Position numbers and translations under genes: made by a program. From Bryoerythrophyllum caledonicum (lineage: Eukaryota; Streptophyta; Bryopsida; Pottiales; Pottiaceae), in assembly GCA_963971425.1 (NCBI GenBank), contig OZ020526.1:5917976-5981975 (forward strand): a DNA stretch of 64,000 bases, given 5' to 3'. The notes under the pieces were generated by a model, which was not told the origin of the DNA, made no database searches, and worked only from the letters and a program-made list of their open reading frames with translations. Positions 46,985-58,035 of this stretch are shown piece by piece (position 1 is the stretch's first letter; every line of letters starts with the position of its first letter).

Positions 46985-48790
46985 GTGATTGCACGACACT
47001 ATGTGGGTGTGCCGCTAGCAGCACACCTCCCATCACTCAAACCTTGGTTCCTTTTAGGTGCCAAGGTATGAGCGATGGAAGTTGTGCCGCTGGCGGCACA
47101 CCCCCGCAACGTCGTGCTTATGAATGATTGCACGACACTATGGGGGTGTGCCGCCAGCGGCACACCTCCCATCACTCAAACCTTGGTTCCTAAAAGGTGC
47201 CAAGGTATGAGCGATGGAAGTTGTGCCGCTAGCGGCCCACCCCCGTAACGTCGTGCTTATGAATGATTGCGCGACACTATGGGGGTGTGCCGCCAGCGGC
47301 ACACCTCCCATCACTCACACCTTGGTTCCTAAAAGGTGCCAAGGTATGAACGATGGGAGGTGTGCCGCTAGCGGCACACCCCCGCAACGTCGTGCTTATG
47401 AGTGATTGCGCGACACTATGGGGGTGTGCCGCCAGCGGCACACCCCCTATCGCTCAAACCATGGTTCCTAAAAGGTGCCAAGGTATGAGCGATGGCAGGT
47501 GTGCCCCTGGCGGCACACCCCTGCAGCGTCGTGCTTATGAATGATTGCGCGACCCTATGGTGGTGTGCCGCCAGCGGCATAGCTCCCATTGCTCACACCT
47601 TAGTTCTTAAAATGGCCATATCTCACTCAAAAATAGTCCAAATTAAACGTGTGATATGTTTTTTGGCATCTAGAGAAAATTTTGATGTCAAAACACACCT
47701 CAAACGCTTAATTTGAGCTATTTTTGAATGAGTTCTGACCATTCAAAGGTGCCAAAGTGTGAGCGATGGGATGTATGCCGCTGGCGGCACACCCCCACAG
47801 AGTAGCGCAATCACTCATTAGATTGACTCTGTGGGGGTGTGCCGCCAGCGGCATACCTCCCATCCCACACACCTTGACACCTTTTATGGTGATAACTCAC
47901 TCAAAAATAGCCCAAATTAAGTGTTTGAGGTGTGCTTTGACATCAGAATTTTCTCTAGATGCCAAAAAACATATCGCACGCTTAATTTGGACTATTTTTG
48001 AGTGAGATATGGCCATTTTAAGAACTAAGGTGTGAGCGATGGGAGCTATGCCGCTGGCGGCACACCCTCATAGCGTCGCGCAATCATTCATAAGCACGAC
48101 GCTGTGGGGGTGTGCCGCCAGCGGCACACCTCTCATCGCTCATACCTTGGCACTTTTTTGGAACCAAGGTTAGAGCGATGGGAGGTGTGCCGTTGGCGGC
48201 ACACCGCCATAGCGTCGCGCAATCACTCATAAGCACGACGTTGCGGGGGTGTGCCGCTAGCGGCACACCTCCCATCGCTCATACCTTGGCACCTTTTAGG
48301 AACCAAGGTGTGAGTGATGGGAGGTGTGCCGCTGGCGGCACACCCCCATAGTGTCGCGCAATCATTCATAAGCACGACGTTGCGGGGGTGTGCCGCCATC
48401 GACACAACTTCCATCGCTCATACCTTGGCACCTTTTAGGAACCATGGTTTGAGTGATGGCAGGTGTGCCGCTAGCGGCACACCCCCATAGTGTCGCGCAA
48501 TCATTCATAAGCACGACGTTACGGGGGTGGGCCGCGAGCGGCACAACTTCCATCGCTCAAACCTTGGCACCTTTTAGGAACCAAGGTTTGAGTGATGGGA
48601 GGTGTGCCGCTAGTGGCACACCCCCATAGTGTCGCGCAATCATTCATAAGCACGACGTTACGGGGGTGGGCCGCCAGCGGCACAACTTCCATCGCTCATA
48701 CCTTGGCACCTTTTAGGAACCAAGGTTTGAGTGATGGGAGGTGTGCCGCTGGCGGCACACCTCGATAGTGTCGCGCAAATAGTGTCACTA
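46985..48790. repeat. Large palindrome of 139-bp tandem repeats
   Basis: 139-bp units run head-to-tail from about 46985 towards 47600, and in reverse orientation from about 48030 to 48790. Equivalent points recur at 47214/47353/47492 and 48136/48275/48414/48553. Each unit holds a short palindrome (GTGTGCCGCCAGCGGCACAC or variant) and CGTCGTGCTTATGA(A/G)TGATTG. The middle (47600-48030) is also inverted, with ACTCAAAAATAG..CCAAATTAA on both arms. The axis is at about 47814, with a ~22-nt spacer (47804-47825). The right arm has about one extra unit. Arms are roughly 820 bp and highly similar. The 63-residue frames within it are repeat products, not genes. Confidence 0.9.
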
Positions 48791-50163
48791 TGGCATAGTG
48801 CCACCTCCATAGTCTCGCAAAATTTTTACGATAAATATCCTGAGGAGCGTCAATGGACCAGAAAATCGGTTGATGACTGGGTCTCTACGGCGGTGAAAAG
48901 GGTGGAGGACAGTCAGCAGTCGGAGCTAAAGAAGTTGCTTCCAATTGCAGATCCAGATCTCATGCCGGCTTTCCTTGAGGAGATCAAAGTCCTCTACGAA
49001 AAATTTGAAGCTCCAGAGATGCTCAAGGAGAATCTCTATATTTCTTGAAAACTGTTATTGGCTTTTGCGGGGGGTACTTGCATGACGACGGGGCACTCCT
49101 CTTGTTTCATCCAGTCAATCCGCAGGGAGATCCAGAGTTACCTTAACAAAAACAGTCTGAAGGTCAAGGATGACTGGACAATCGTGAATTCCATGCATTT
49201 AACTCATCCCACCACGCACTCCAAATTCATAAGCCAACCAAATCTTTCCATTTGTCCCTTCTCCTCTGCTTTTATTGCAAAGCCAATATTAACTTATCAT
49301 TTGTTTTCCTTGCATTTCAGACTCTAATGTTCAAAGCAATACTGCTAGTTCGATCCTTAGATCTATCACTGAGGCAGCCGAAGGATTTGGTCATTAGACA
49401 CGATCCACGTTTTGGAAAAGTAAATCTTGTAAAAGATGATTGCATCACAATGTTGTCACCGAGGATTCAGCTCTCAAGGTGAAGAAGGATGGGACGCTGT
49501 GGAGGGGTCCGAAGGAGAAAGCAGTGGCTTTCCTCCAATTGCTAATTAGTGGCCTTTGCCCCAACGAGGGCATAGTCATCGACCTCAATGCTGGAACATG
49601 TATTGCATATACTTTATTCCATGATCCGATACCGCTCTTTCATATGGTTCTCATGTGATTTCATCATTGGTTTGTTGTTTTTAGGAGCTTCTATTTGAGC
49701 GGCCATGAATATTGGCAGGCAGATTCTTGCCCTCGAGGCTGACACATAAATCTACGAGGAGGAACTCAAGCCTCTCCAGATCGCCCCGGCCCCGTCTGCT
49801 TCTGATGTTGTCATGCTGGACGATGAAGAACCCTTGCCCGACGTGGATCGAATTGACCTCTGTAAGTAAGTCCTTTTTTGTCAAAGTCTCATGGTTCCTA
49901 TCTGTCATTCCATAATCCGATTTAGAACTTATCATTACCTTGTTTTGCAGTCTGAGTCCGATGAGCTCTTGGGGAGGATACAGGTCACCCACTACCTCAG
50001 ACCTACTGCTTCCATGTTATGCAGAAAGTTTGGCAACCCGAATGGCTGAAGAATCTTCCCAAAGCTCCAGCGCGTCCTCCTCTCCCCGTGAGAGATTCGA
50101 TCCTAGGGCCCGAGTTTTCTTAGATGTGAGTGCCTCAGAGAGTGAAGACGAGTTTGTACCATG
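48731..50163 (+). pseudogene. Beta-class DNA amino-methyltransferase-like pseudogene
   Basis: Pieces in order: FYDKYPEERQWTRKSVDDWV and SELKKLLPIADPDLMPAFLE (48815-49045); GGYLHDDGALLLFHP (shifted frame); EIQSYLNKNSLKVKDDWTIV (49130-49200); after an acceptor (TTTCAG at 49315-49320) LMFKAILLVRSLDLSLRQPK; then WRGPKEKAVAFLQLL and NEGIVIDLNAGT (49500-49592). After an acceptor at 49683 it reads AAMNIGRQILALEAD and YEEELKPL. The last pieces match the C-terminal end of bacterial-type N4/N6 DNA methylases: a KP..LL helix, the 'DPF.G.GT' SAM-binding motif I, a LGR..IGIE.D strand. A Ser/Asp/Glu-rich tail ends at 50161-50163. Several frameshifts and stops break it. Motif IV was not identified. The family assignment is inference from motif order. 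Confidence 0.5.
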
Positions 50164-51059
50164 AGACTTTACAGTTATATGGATTTGGACTTCTTTGTAC
50201 AGTCCTCTACTATATAATTTGGTTGAATGCTTGGGCCATTGTTCTTCTATGGATCCTGTCTTCCTAATGTATCATATGGTGCATTACTCTCTTCACAAAA
50301 GTTTGAATGTTGTTGTTGAATTTACCAACGACAAGGCTAAGACAAACATAAAGTATATCTCAAATTTCAATTTATCAGCCTCAACACCTAACCCATTGTC
50401 TTTGAAGTGTTTTCTGACCTCTGGACCTTCTCAAAACCTTGCAACTCACTTAACTTGATTTTCTTCGTTCCCTCCAATTCCTAACGAGACCCTAGTCAGT
50501 GAAACAACAAATTATGTCTGAAGTACGCCCATGACATTTCTTCAAGAATAAAGCTGAGATAAAATATGTTTGCTGTTACAAGTGTCGTTAGCACTTGGCC
50601 TCCTTAGTGCTATATAGTAATCTGTGGTGGTCATGTCAACTCTTGCTTCCAGTAATTTTGGGTGCGTTGATACTATCACTAGCTGCCTTCAAAACTACCA
50701 AGAAGCTTGAACACTCAATTTCATGTTGGGGGTTTAACTCGCCACCAAACTGGGCAACCTATGGTTCTGTAAGGTGGATTGGAGACGAGGCTAGGAGGAC
50801 ATCCTTGCAAATCTTACATCGATAACTCTGGCATGAAATCATTTCTGCAACACGGGGAGGGTGCAAAAAACAACCACAGGAGGAGAGTACAGCTGCTTTC
50901 CAAACGAATCCCAAGCCAAAGTAAGCACAAGCATCTTTACGTGGATAACCCAAAGGTGGAACAGATTGGACCTTGGGGTATTCAAACACTCTTGGTGTTT
51001 TTAGAGTAAGCATCTACCCCCTTGCAGTCGAGACTGCTGCCTTACAGGTTAGTAACTCT
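50164..51059. other. Stretch without a supported gene
   Basis: Short frames on both strands without recognisable motifs. The CAAGACTGC...TCTTACAG-like region at the right may be the 3' flank of the next minus-strand gene. Confidence 0.35.
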
Positions 51060-52127
51060 GCATTGGCATCCTCCATTACTTTAGCTTCATTTCCCAACTC
51101 AAATTCCAACTGAACAACATTCTCTCAGATTTGAGCATCAGCCTCCCGCATGTCAGCCAGTTCCTTGTACAATGCCTCAGACTCTGCAATAGTTGCCTTG
51201 TATTGTACTGTGGGACCTTCTCTACGTAGAATCTGCCGGGCCTCCTTAAGTTTTGAAACATTTTTCTCATTTAAATCTTCTTCTGCAATTTCAGAGGATT
51301 CAGCCCGCATCCTTTAAAGACTAGCGTTGTACCTCTGCCGTATCTTGTGAAGGCGCTCCTCCACAGCCTTCACTACGTCAGCCCTTTTGCGCTCCAGTTC
51401 TAGTGCTGCTTGGAGCTCATGAACTAGAGGATTAGGTCCCGCTTCACCTCTACCTATACCACATAATTCCTTGATTATCGTGCACAGGCCCTCTACTTGG
51501 CATCTAGTTGCAACTGGGCCTAGTTTTGTTGGATTTCGCCATGCGTTCTTTAGGCGAGCTTCGTGTCGGTCCAATGCCTCAGCACACCAATTCACTGGCT
51601 TCCCATAAATAAAAGTTGCAAAGCAAGCCTTTAGAAAACGAAGACAGAAGTAGTTGTTATGGGGCCTGTTACCGTACACCTTGAAGTACTGCTGACGAAA
51701 CATCTTCAGTTGCTCCTCATCTTCGCACCTTGAGAACTCGTAACGCCCCTTTGAGACTCCCTCCTTCCACACAGCAGTTACTTCTTCATCTGTGATGAAA
51801 CTGTAGCACTTGGAAACCTTCCTTTTAAAGCGACCCTTGATCACAAAGCCCAACATCAGTAAAGAACTTGCTACCATATTCTGCATCTCGCCCCATGAGC
51901 ATTGGCGCTGCAACAAGCATCCGCTGACGCACCCCCTCTTCGATGTCACCGAGTTCAAATGGGTCGCCAAACTCCTCTGTGCTGAATATTCGATCACTTC
52001 CGCCCTCTCCATCACTTCGAATTCCAGTGTTATCGTCACTAACTTCTTGGACATCAGAAGCACCCTACACAGAACTTCGGTGTCTAGTTCTGTGTTGCTT
52101 GCTCGCCTTCTTCCTCTTCGACGTCAT
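51060..52127 (-). pseudogene. Charged, helical protein of unknown function, disrupted
   Basis: Starts MTSKRKKASKQHRTRHR (ATG 52127-52125), then an acidic linker (EFGDPFELGDIEEGVRQR). After a frame change near 51840 comes FKRKVSKCYSFITDEEVTAV, YEFSRCEDEEQLKMFRQQYF, NYFCLRFLKACFATFIYGKP, then long charged helices (ELERKRADVVKAVEERLHKI; EALYKELADMREADAQ) likely to form a coiled coil. Stops: TAG near 52065, TAA at 51316-51314, TGA at 51127-51125. I do not recognise the family. It sits in the MULE region next to the methyltransferase-like pseudogene. Confidence 0.45.
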
Positions 52128-52952
52128 CTTCTTATCTATCACAGAGCCACCCCCTCAGAAGTCCTCCTTCACCTTTGAACACTTGGCAACTAATACTTCG
52201 CAGTAAACTTTCTCACTTTCCACTACCACTGAACAACGGTACAGTGCTGAAAGAAAATGCTGCAGATGGATCACCATGTTGACATTGTAGGAGAGTGAAC
52301 AATAAGTAGAACCCAGGCGCAAAATGATAACCACTGATGATCCCAGCCGCAAAACACATGACTGTATTTATTACATTCATTAGACATGTCTGAAATTATT
52401 TATCATTTGTACAACGAGGAGGCGCCTTCATTAGAAGTGGACTGGCCAGGCTTGGATACTCACAAGTTAAGGTAGACATTATTGTTGGAAATTATTACAT
52501 TCAACGAGGTTACTCGTACACAGAATCATAAAGATAAAGGAGAAGACGGTTGTTTAAAATGTTCAAAACAGTCCATATAAAGACCCTAAACCAAAACATG
52601 AAACATTAAAACATTAAACAACACATAAAACATGACATAAGAAAAAAGGAAAAATAAAATAAAAAAATTAGAAAAAAATGATACAATGGATGAAGAATTA
52701 AATCATCATCTGCTAATTAAGATTGGAAAAATGCCATGGTGAAGATGAATTTAAGAAATCGTCATACAACTGGAATTTAATAATTTAAAATCGCAAAACA
52801 AAGAAATCGTATTAAATGATTAGTATAATGAAATTAAAATATAGACAATAAATCAGAACCAAAATTTAAAAAAAAAAATATATATATATATATAAAAATG
52901 TAAAACATAAATAAAATATTAGGAAAGGACTTAAGCCACTCTCATAGTAAAA
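52128..52952. other. AT-rich stretch without genes
   Basis: No gene seen. 52610-52930 is extremely A/T-rich with an (AT)n run at 52880-52893. Confidence 0.5.
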
Positions 52953-53474
52953 TCAATCTAACCTATTCTTAGGGGAGACCCAGATACCACGTCGTGGTGC
53001 AATCTTCTCTCCCGGCTGCAGCCAGAGAGAGTGGTTCCTATTGTCACTTAGCAATGACCTCAACTGATCTACTTCACAGCAACTAAGTTCGCCAAGTGAC
53101 GCTGTCTCTAACCTCTCATTATTAATTGGATCTACTAATGACCAATAATTCTTAAAGATGTTCCAGTTCACGTTGAAGCAATATGCTTCATACTCGTCCT
53201 TCGGAGTCCAGTGCCCTCCTCTATATGAAACGTAATCCCATTTTGCTAGCCGAAGGCAAGCATATTCAAGACTGTCGTCAATCTCACGTTTCCAAAGCTT
53301 GGACACAGCACGAGCATTCTCAACATCTTGAAACGTGATTATCGGTGGAGGAGTCCAACATCGTGTTCTACTACATCCCAGTAGATCCCAAGGGTCAGGA
53401 CTGTCCGCCATCCACTGAAGCAGATCCTGCAAGGTTGTTTCACTGGCGGTGACCTCAAGGGAATTGCTCAATCT
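52953..53474 (-). CDS. F-box-like family protein, last exon (partial gene)
   Basis: An open exon follows the acceptor TTTTCAG at 53475-53480 and ends at 52953. It reads LLQWMADSPDPWDLLGC, ARAVSKLWKREIDDSLEYAC, LRLAKWDYVSYRGG, NWNIFKNYWSLVDP, LETASLGELSCCEVDQLRSL, WLQPGEKIAPRRGIWVSPKN. It aligns along its length with the CACTA-interrupted gene at 1941-5844, including the WKRE/CREW position after a possible F-box helix bundle and the W(V)SP ending. No upstream exon or ATG could be placed; the first in-frame start-like codon is TTG. It has no internal stop. It lies within the repeat-flanked MULE block, so it may be a captured host gene. Confidence 0.55.
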   Translation of the reverse strand, partial: RLSNSLEVTASETTLQDLLQWMADSPDPWDLLGCSRTRCWTPPPIITFQDVENARAVSKLWKREIDDSLEYACLRLAKWDYVSYRGGHWTPKDEYEAYCFNVNWNIFKNYWSLVDPINNERLETASLGELSCCEVDQLRSLLSDNRNHSLWLQPGEKIAPRRGIWVSPKNRLD

Positions 53475-53480
53475 CTGAAA

Positions 53481-54059
53481 ATGCTCTATGGCAGGTGCAA
53501 GATTCAGTTCTAGAAATGATTTTGCTGAGACGTGTTGATATCTTTACAACAAGGTTTATATGAGATTATGATTCACAGAAAAGGTACAAGTGATGTTCTT
53601 TAAAGGCGAAGAAATTTTTGATGTAGACAAGCACTATGACATGGAATAAATTTTGATTTTAGCAACACCATTATTGTACACGATTTTTAATATATTCCAG
53701 GAAGTTTTCAAAGCCATTATGTCATGTTCTATGAAATATGTTTTTACTTTCTATTCAAAGTCCAGAGGGGCAAAGTCATATGTCTAGTTGTGGGACTTTT
53801 TGTCCTTTTGTAATTATTACAATTTAAAGAAGATAGGATTAGTATAATCATGGAAAGATGTAAATAAAAGAGAAGTGACTTAGGTCTTATATCATAAAAA
53901 TATACTGTGATGTACGCATGACATCATCATGACGTCAACCCTAATTTTAATGGCTTAATATGAATCTAGTTGAGCTGAGAGTTTTGGGATTAGAAATCCA
54001 CGGAAATACAGACCTTTATTAAAAATATTCCTAAAAATATTTGCCTAAATTTTGTATTT
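53481..54059. other. Stretch without a supported gene
   Basis: AT-rich; should hold the upstream part of the F-box-like gene, but no second exon was recognised. Confidence 0.4.
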
Positions 54060-54127
54060 CTCCACGGTTATAGGGTACATTTTTCTATCAAAGATTTGGT
54101 GAAAGGTCAAATTTTTGCTTTCCATTT

Positions 54128-54162
<35 letters not shown>

Positions 54163-54190
54163 GCATGCTAACTTTCCCCATAAAATATAC
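54060..54190 (-). repeat. GAGCGG-rich block, right side of the MULE region (inverted)
   Basis: On the minus strand: ATTTTATGG, then ATGCGAGCGGAGAGCGGAGA with five GAGCGG(A) copies, then TATAACCGTGGA. This is the order of the block at 41196-41420, in inverted orientation. It could be a terminal repeat of a ~13-kb MULE. Confidence 0.6.
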
Positions 54191-54914
54191 TCAACATTCC
54201 TAGATATACACCATGCTCATCCATTCAAAATTTGATTTGTGCATGAATAATTAGGTGCTTTTTTCCACCTTTATACACAATACTATTTCCATGTAAACCC
54301 ATCTTTATAATGGTGGAAAGAGGCCAAAACCCTTTAGTGACCACTCAACCACTTTTTGGTGCTTACGTGTATTAAATCTTAGTCCACATCAGTATATTTT
54401 CTACGTTTTCTAGAATGGTGCCAAGGTGGCACCAAGTGACAGTGGAGGATGGACAGTCTGGCAATATTCCCTTATTCGTGAAGAGAACTAGTGTGGCTGA
54501 AACTTGTTTTCTTTTATCAAATTGTGGCACCTTTCTCTAATGGAAATTTGCCACCATCAGGCGATACAACTTTTTTTTTTCAAAGGTTGTGATGTGCTAG
54601 CTACCAACTTAAGGAAACAATCATTCAGTAGGCTAACAAGATATAAACCTACAGCAAACCAATTGGCAACAAGCAGAAAGAGTAAGTCCAAATTGCAGCA
54701 ATTCACACACTGACTCAACCACTCAGAGTTCACTAAACGACTTAAAGCAAAGACAGCAGAGCTGTAAAGATTCACACACATTCTAGCAAGTCTACAAGAG
54801 CATAGTGGAAACAACCGGAAGGTAAAACGTAGCTATAGATGACATTCCGTGACGAAATGCTGAGCTATCTTCATAGGATTTCGTGTGTGACTTCGAAGAC
54901 ATACTCTTCACATC
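54191..54914. other. Spacer between MULE block and hAT element
   Basis: No gene recognised; 54500-54830 is the 3' flank of the hAT pseudogene. Confidence 0.4.
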
Positions 54915-57900
54915 TTAATCATCCTTCCTCAGACTCTTGCGCCAATTGTTGTAGGCAGCACCATACGGGAAGTCTGTGATGGTATAGAAGTCTTGTGCAT
55001 GCATGGAGACAACCAGGGGTAGATGGTTTGTCAACTGGTTTCAATGCTTGCTCTTCATGAACGATAAAGTAGAGAAAGTTTGTTCGTCGTCAATGCTCCC
55101 AAGGACCGCAACCACCGCAAGTTCAGCAACTTTCAGGTATTCGGAGAGCTTGTGGCGCAAAAGTCCCGATGCATCTAGTCGCCTCTATAAATGAGTTAAT
55201 GGATTCAAAGGGAGATTCCCTGTCATGGCGCCTTGGTAGTTTGACTTCATGGTGATGATGAACATGTTGGCTTGCTCCTCCAACTTACCAATAGACAAGA
55301 TAGGCTCCACTGACCGAGTTTGTTGAGCGTCACCTTCTCCCTTCAACTGCAACTTGCCCATCTTCTCCTTTGATTTCGGAAACTCTTTGGTGTATCCGTA
55401 ATGTTCCTTGATGATCTGAAGGTGCCACGTGAAGTTTGCCTCCGCCTGAGGTACCATCCAGTTCTGAAGATATACTATGCCGAACGCATCCATCAGGCTC
55501 GAAGCTGGGAACCGTTGCAATAATTGACGAATCAGCACCTCCGCTGCAGCTGTATCATGGAGAATTCCAGATTATCAGCACTTCAATCATTCAGTAAAAT
55601 GAAAACATACAAATAAAGTAGTACAACACCTCTGCACATCATCTTGACACCTTTATAGATGGTGGCATGTAGCTCCCGAGTGATTGGCATTGAAGTCCCA
55701 GCCTGTGAATCAATGTACAGTGCGGGAATGCTATGTCTAGTAGGAGTGAAATGGAGATGTTCTAGACTTGATTCATTCAAGTCTAGAGCGCTAGCCACCC
55801 ATGACAGAGGGATGGCATCATGCCTCACATCATGTAAGGCTTTCAAGTCCCAGAAGCAATCTTGGTGAAAGGCAGAGGCTTCATCGAGATAGAATGCCTG
55901 TAATTCCGCTATGCAAATTTGTATGGCGGCAACGTAGTTGCAAATGAAAACCTTCTTACTGTGGGAGAATTTGATCAGGGAGTGAACAGAGCGCAACATG
56001 GGAAGCAGGCCCGCAAGCCCAAGGAGAATCTTAAAATTGCATAGAAATTCTAAGTTCTTTCTTGCAAGCTTCATGAGCCGCTTATCCTTCTTCACTGTCT
56101 TTCCATTTGAGTCGATTTCAAGGGGGCTGGAGTCCAATTGCATCTTCACGATGAATACTTTGTATTCATTCATGACTCTCACAGCTGGTGAGAGCATGCT
56201 AATCCACCGAGTTTCGATATTCTTCAAGAATCAAAATCTTAAGACCTTTGGATTGCATCACCTCTGCTAGCTTTTGAAACTCCAAGTGGTGTTTGGGAGA
56301 ATGTGCAAAGAAATCATACAAGGATTCGAGCATGTCCTCAATATGTGATACGACGAGAAGACCGCTGAGAACTTTGCCAGCTAAATTTGTGTGGTGAGCC
56401 TAAGAAGAGAGAGAGGAAATCAGTTGTCATGACAAGAGGTGCCTCAATAAAAAAGGAGACTGACTGAGCACTAACATTGTAAAAGGCATGATTCTACCAT
56501 GCAGTGTACGCCTACAACCGAAGGAGTCCAATTCTCTTTCAGTTGTTGGACAACCCCAGTCCTCTTACCCTGGAAAGTGTTCGCTCCGTCTGTACACGAT
56601 AAAACACATAGCGCCAGTACTTCTTGATGTTCAATATAAAAGCTAGATTTCTTGGAAATGGTGAGTGAACCACAATTACTGGAAAATGATGCACTTACCT
56701 GCGCCAAAGGATGCTAGTCGTGTACTGAGATCTTGGCCTTCAATACCTCCATGATTTTTGATTGCATTCACAATGACCTTAGTCATGGTTTCGGAGCCTG
56801 CACCGTCCACTACTCGTTCCAGAGACAACATCATAGGTTTTTTTGCCAATCGTGGCACACATATCCATGAATTGAGATCCAACTCCGGGTATCTATTGTG
56901 GACACCTCATCACAAGTCACAGAGAAGAAGCGAGCGTCCTGCATGACTTGTTTAGTTTTACGCTGCACTTGAGCAAACAAACACTCTGCCAACTCCCAAC
57001 TTGAGCTGTCAGACCAATGCCGCTTTGGCAGTTTCGGGACTCCAAGGAAACTAAGCAAGGGATGCAATGCCTCGTATTCTAGCATGGGCCGCCCTTCTTC
57101 GAGCAGATGTAGTATTGTAGCAAATTGGATTTGCTTTCTAGCACGTTCACCTTTTATTGCAGTAATCTAATCAAGAACAGTGGTGCGGCTTCTAGCAGAA
57201 AAAATACGTTCATTTCTGATGTGCCTGTAATTACCTGCATGATACCATTGATCTTTTTTATGCCATTAGGCATATCTCGTGTTGCTTTCCTCTTACCTCC
57301 ATGTTTCGTCAAGGTGTCCCACTTTGGTCCCAATATCTTGTCTCTGCCTTCAATGGTTGTGTAAATGAGGCACTTCACCAATTCGTATAGTCCATCACCT
57401 CCACGGTGTAACTTCGCCTACGGAAGTTTTGCAGCCCAGGTCTCTTGAAACTTATGGATTGCTTCATACGTTTTCTTGGTCTTCTTATGGGCAGGCTCTT
57501 CCTTGTCACAGTCCTTGTCCTCCTCATCGTCAAAGTCTTCAAAATTGAAGCACTCTAGCAGCTTTCCCATTCCATTCTCATGGCTGAGAATGCTCGGAAC
57601 TGATGCACCTGACGAAGAAAGGGCCACCACTTCCACCACGTCTTCACATCCAGCGATGTCACAAGCAGTAGCCGAAGGTCTTCTCGGTTGATCAAAATCA
57701 CTACAAGATTCGAGCGCCTCCGCTTCTTCTTCAACTGGTCGTCTGTGCGTTTTTGAGGGGTGTTGCACACCAAATGGCCTCCACTTTGGCTGCTCGTTTG
57801 ACGATTGCTTGGCTGCACCGATGGCATAGAAATTGGATTGTTGTAGGAGTTGTCCCAGCCATGAAGATGCCCCAAACCGCTTGATGAACCCGAATGTTGA

Positions 57901-58035
57901 ATCCTCGCATAGAATTGGTGTAGAGACGTCGGACCTCCAATCATCTTGCACAACAAACGCTGAGAAAGCACCTAGCAGCAAGAGTGCGCTCACACTTACA
58001 ATAAAAGCGACAACAACATCAATGTGAACACGCAA
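54915..58035 (-). pseudogene. hAT-type transposase pseudogene 1
   Basis: Minus-strand pieces in order: an acidic linker (FEDFDDEEDKDCDKEE, then YEAIHKFQETWAAKLP); a BED-like part (VKCLIYTTIEGRDKILGPKW); the catalytic start FFSVTCDEVSTIDTRSWISI; LSLERVVDGAGSET; GVHCMVESCLLQC; LKNIETRWISMLSPAVRVMN; and the C-terminal dimerisation region (LRHKLSEYLKVAELAV, GSIDDEQTFSTLSFMKSKH). The last exon ends DFYTITDFPYGAAYNNWRKS with TAA at 54917-54915. In-frame stops: TAG 55187-55185 and TGA 55043-55041. Other breaks lie near 57418 and 56830. Intron limits were not fixed. Element ends were not found. Confidence 0.7.

Noticed and set aside
47214-48553. Series of 63-residue ORFs in both directions at 47.2-48.6 kb
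   Set aside because: They recur every 139 bp because the DNA repeats; the frames follow the repeat and its inverse and show no sign of selection.
46985-48790. CRISPR-like array
   Set aside because: The units are 139 bp, have no variable spacers, are inverted around a centre and lie in plant nuclear DNA.
57418-58035. Membrane-anchored protein start (hydrophobic MRVHIDVVVAFIVSVSALLLLG) on the minus strand
   Set aside because: The hydrophobic stretch precedes a likely splice acceptor (CTTTCTCAG) and is not expected in a hAT transposase; it is probably intron or leader.
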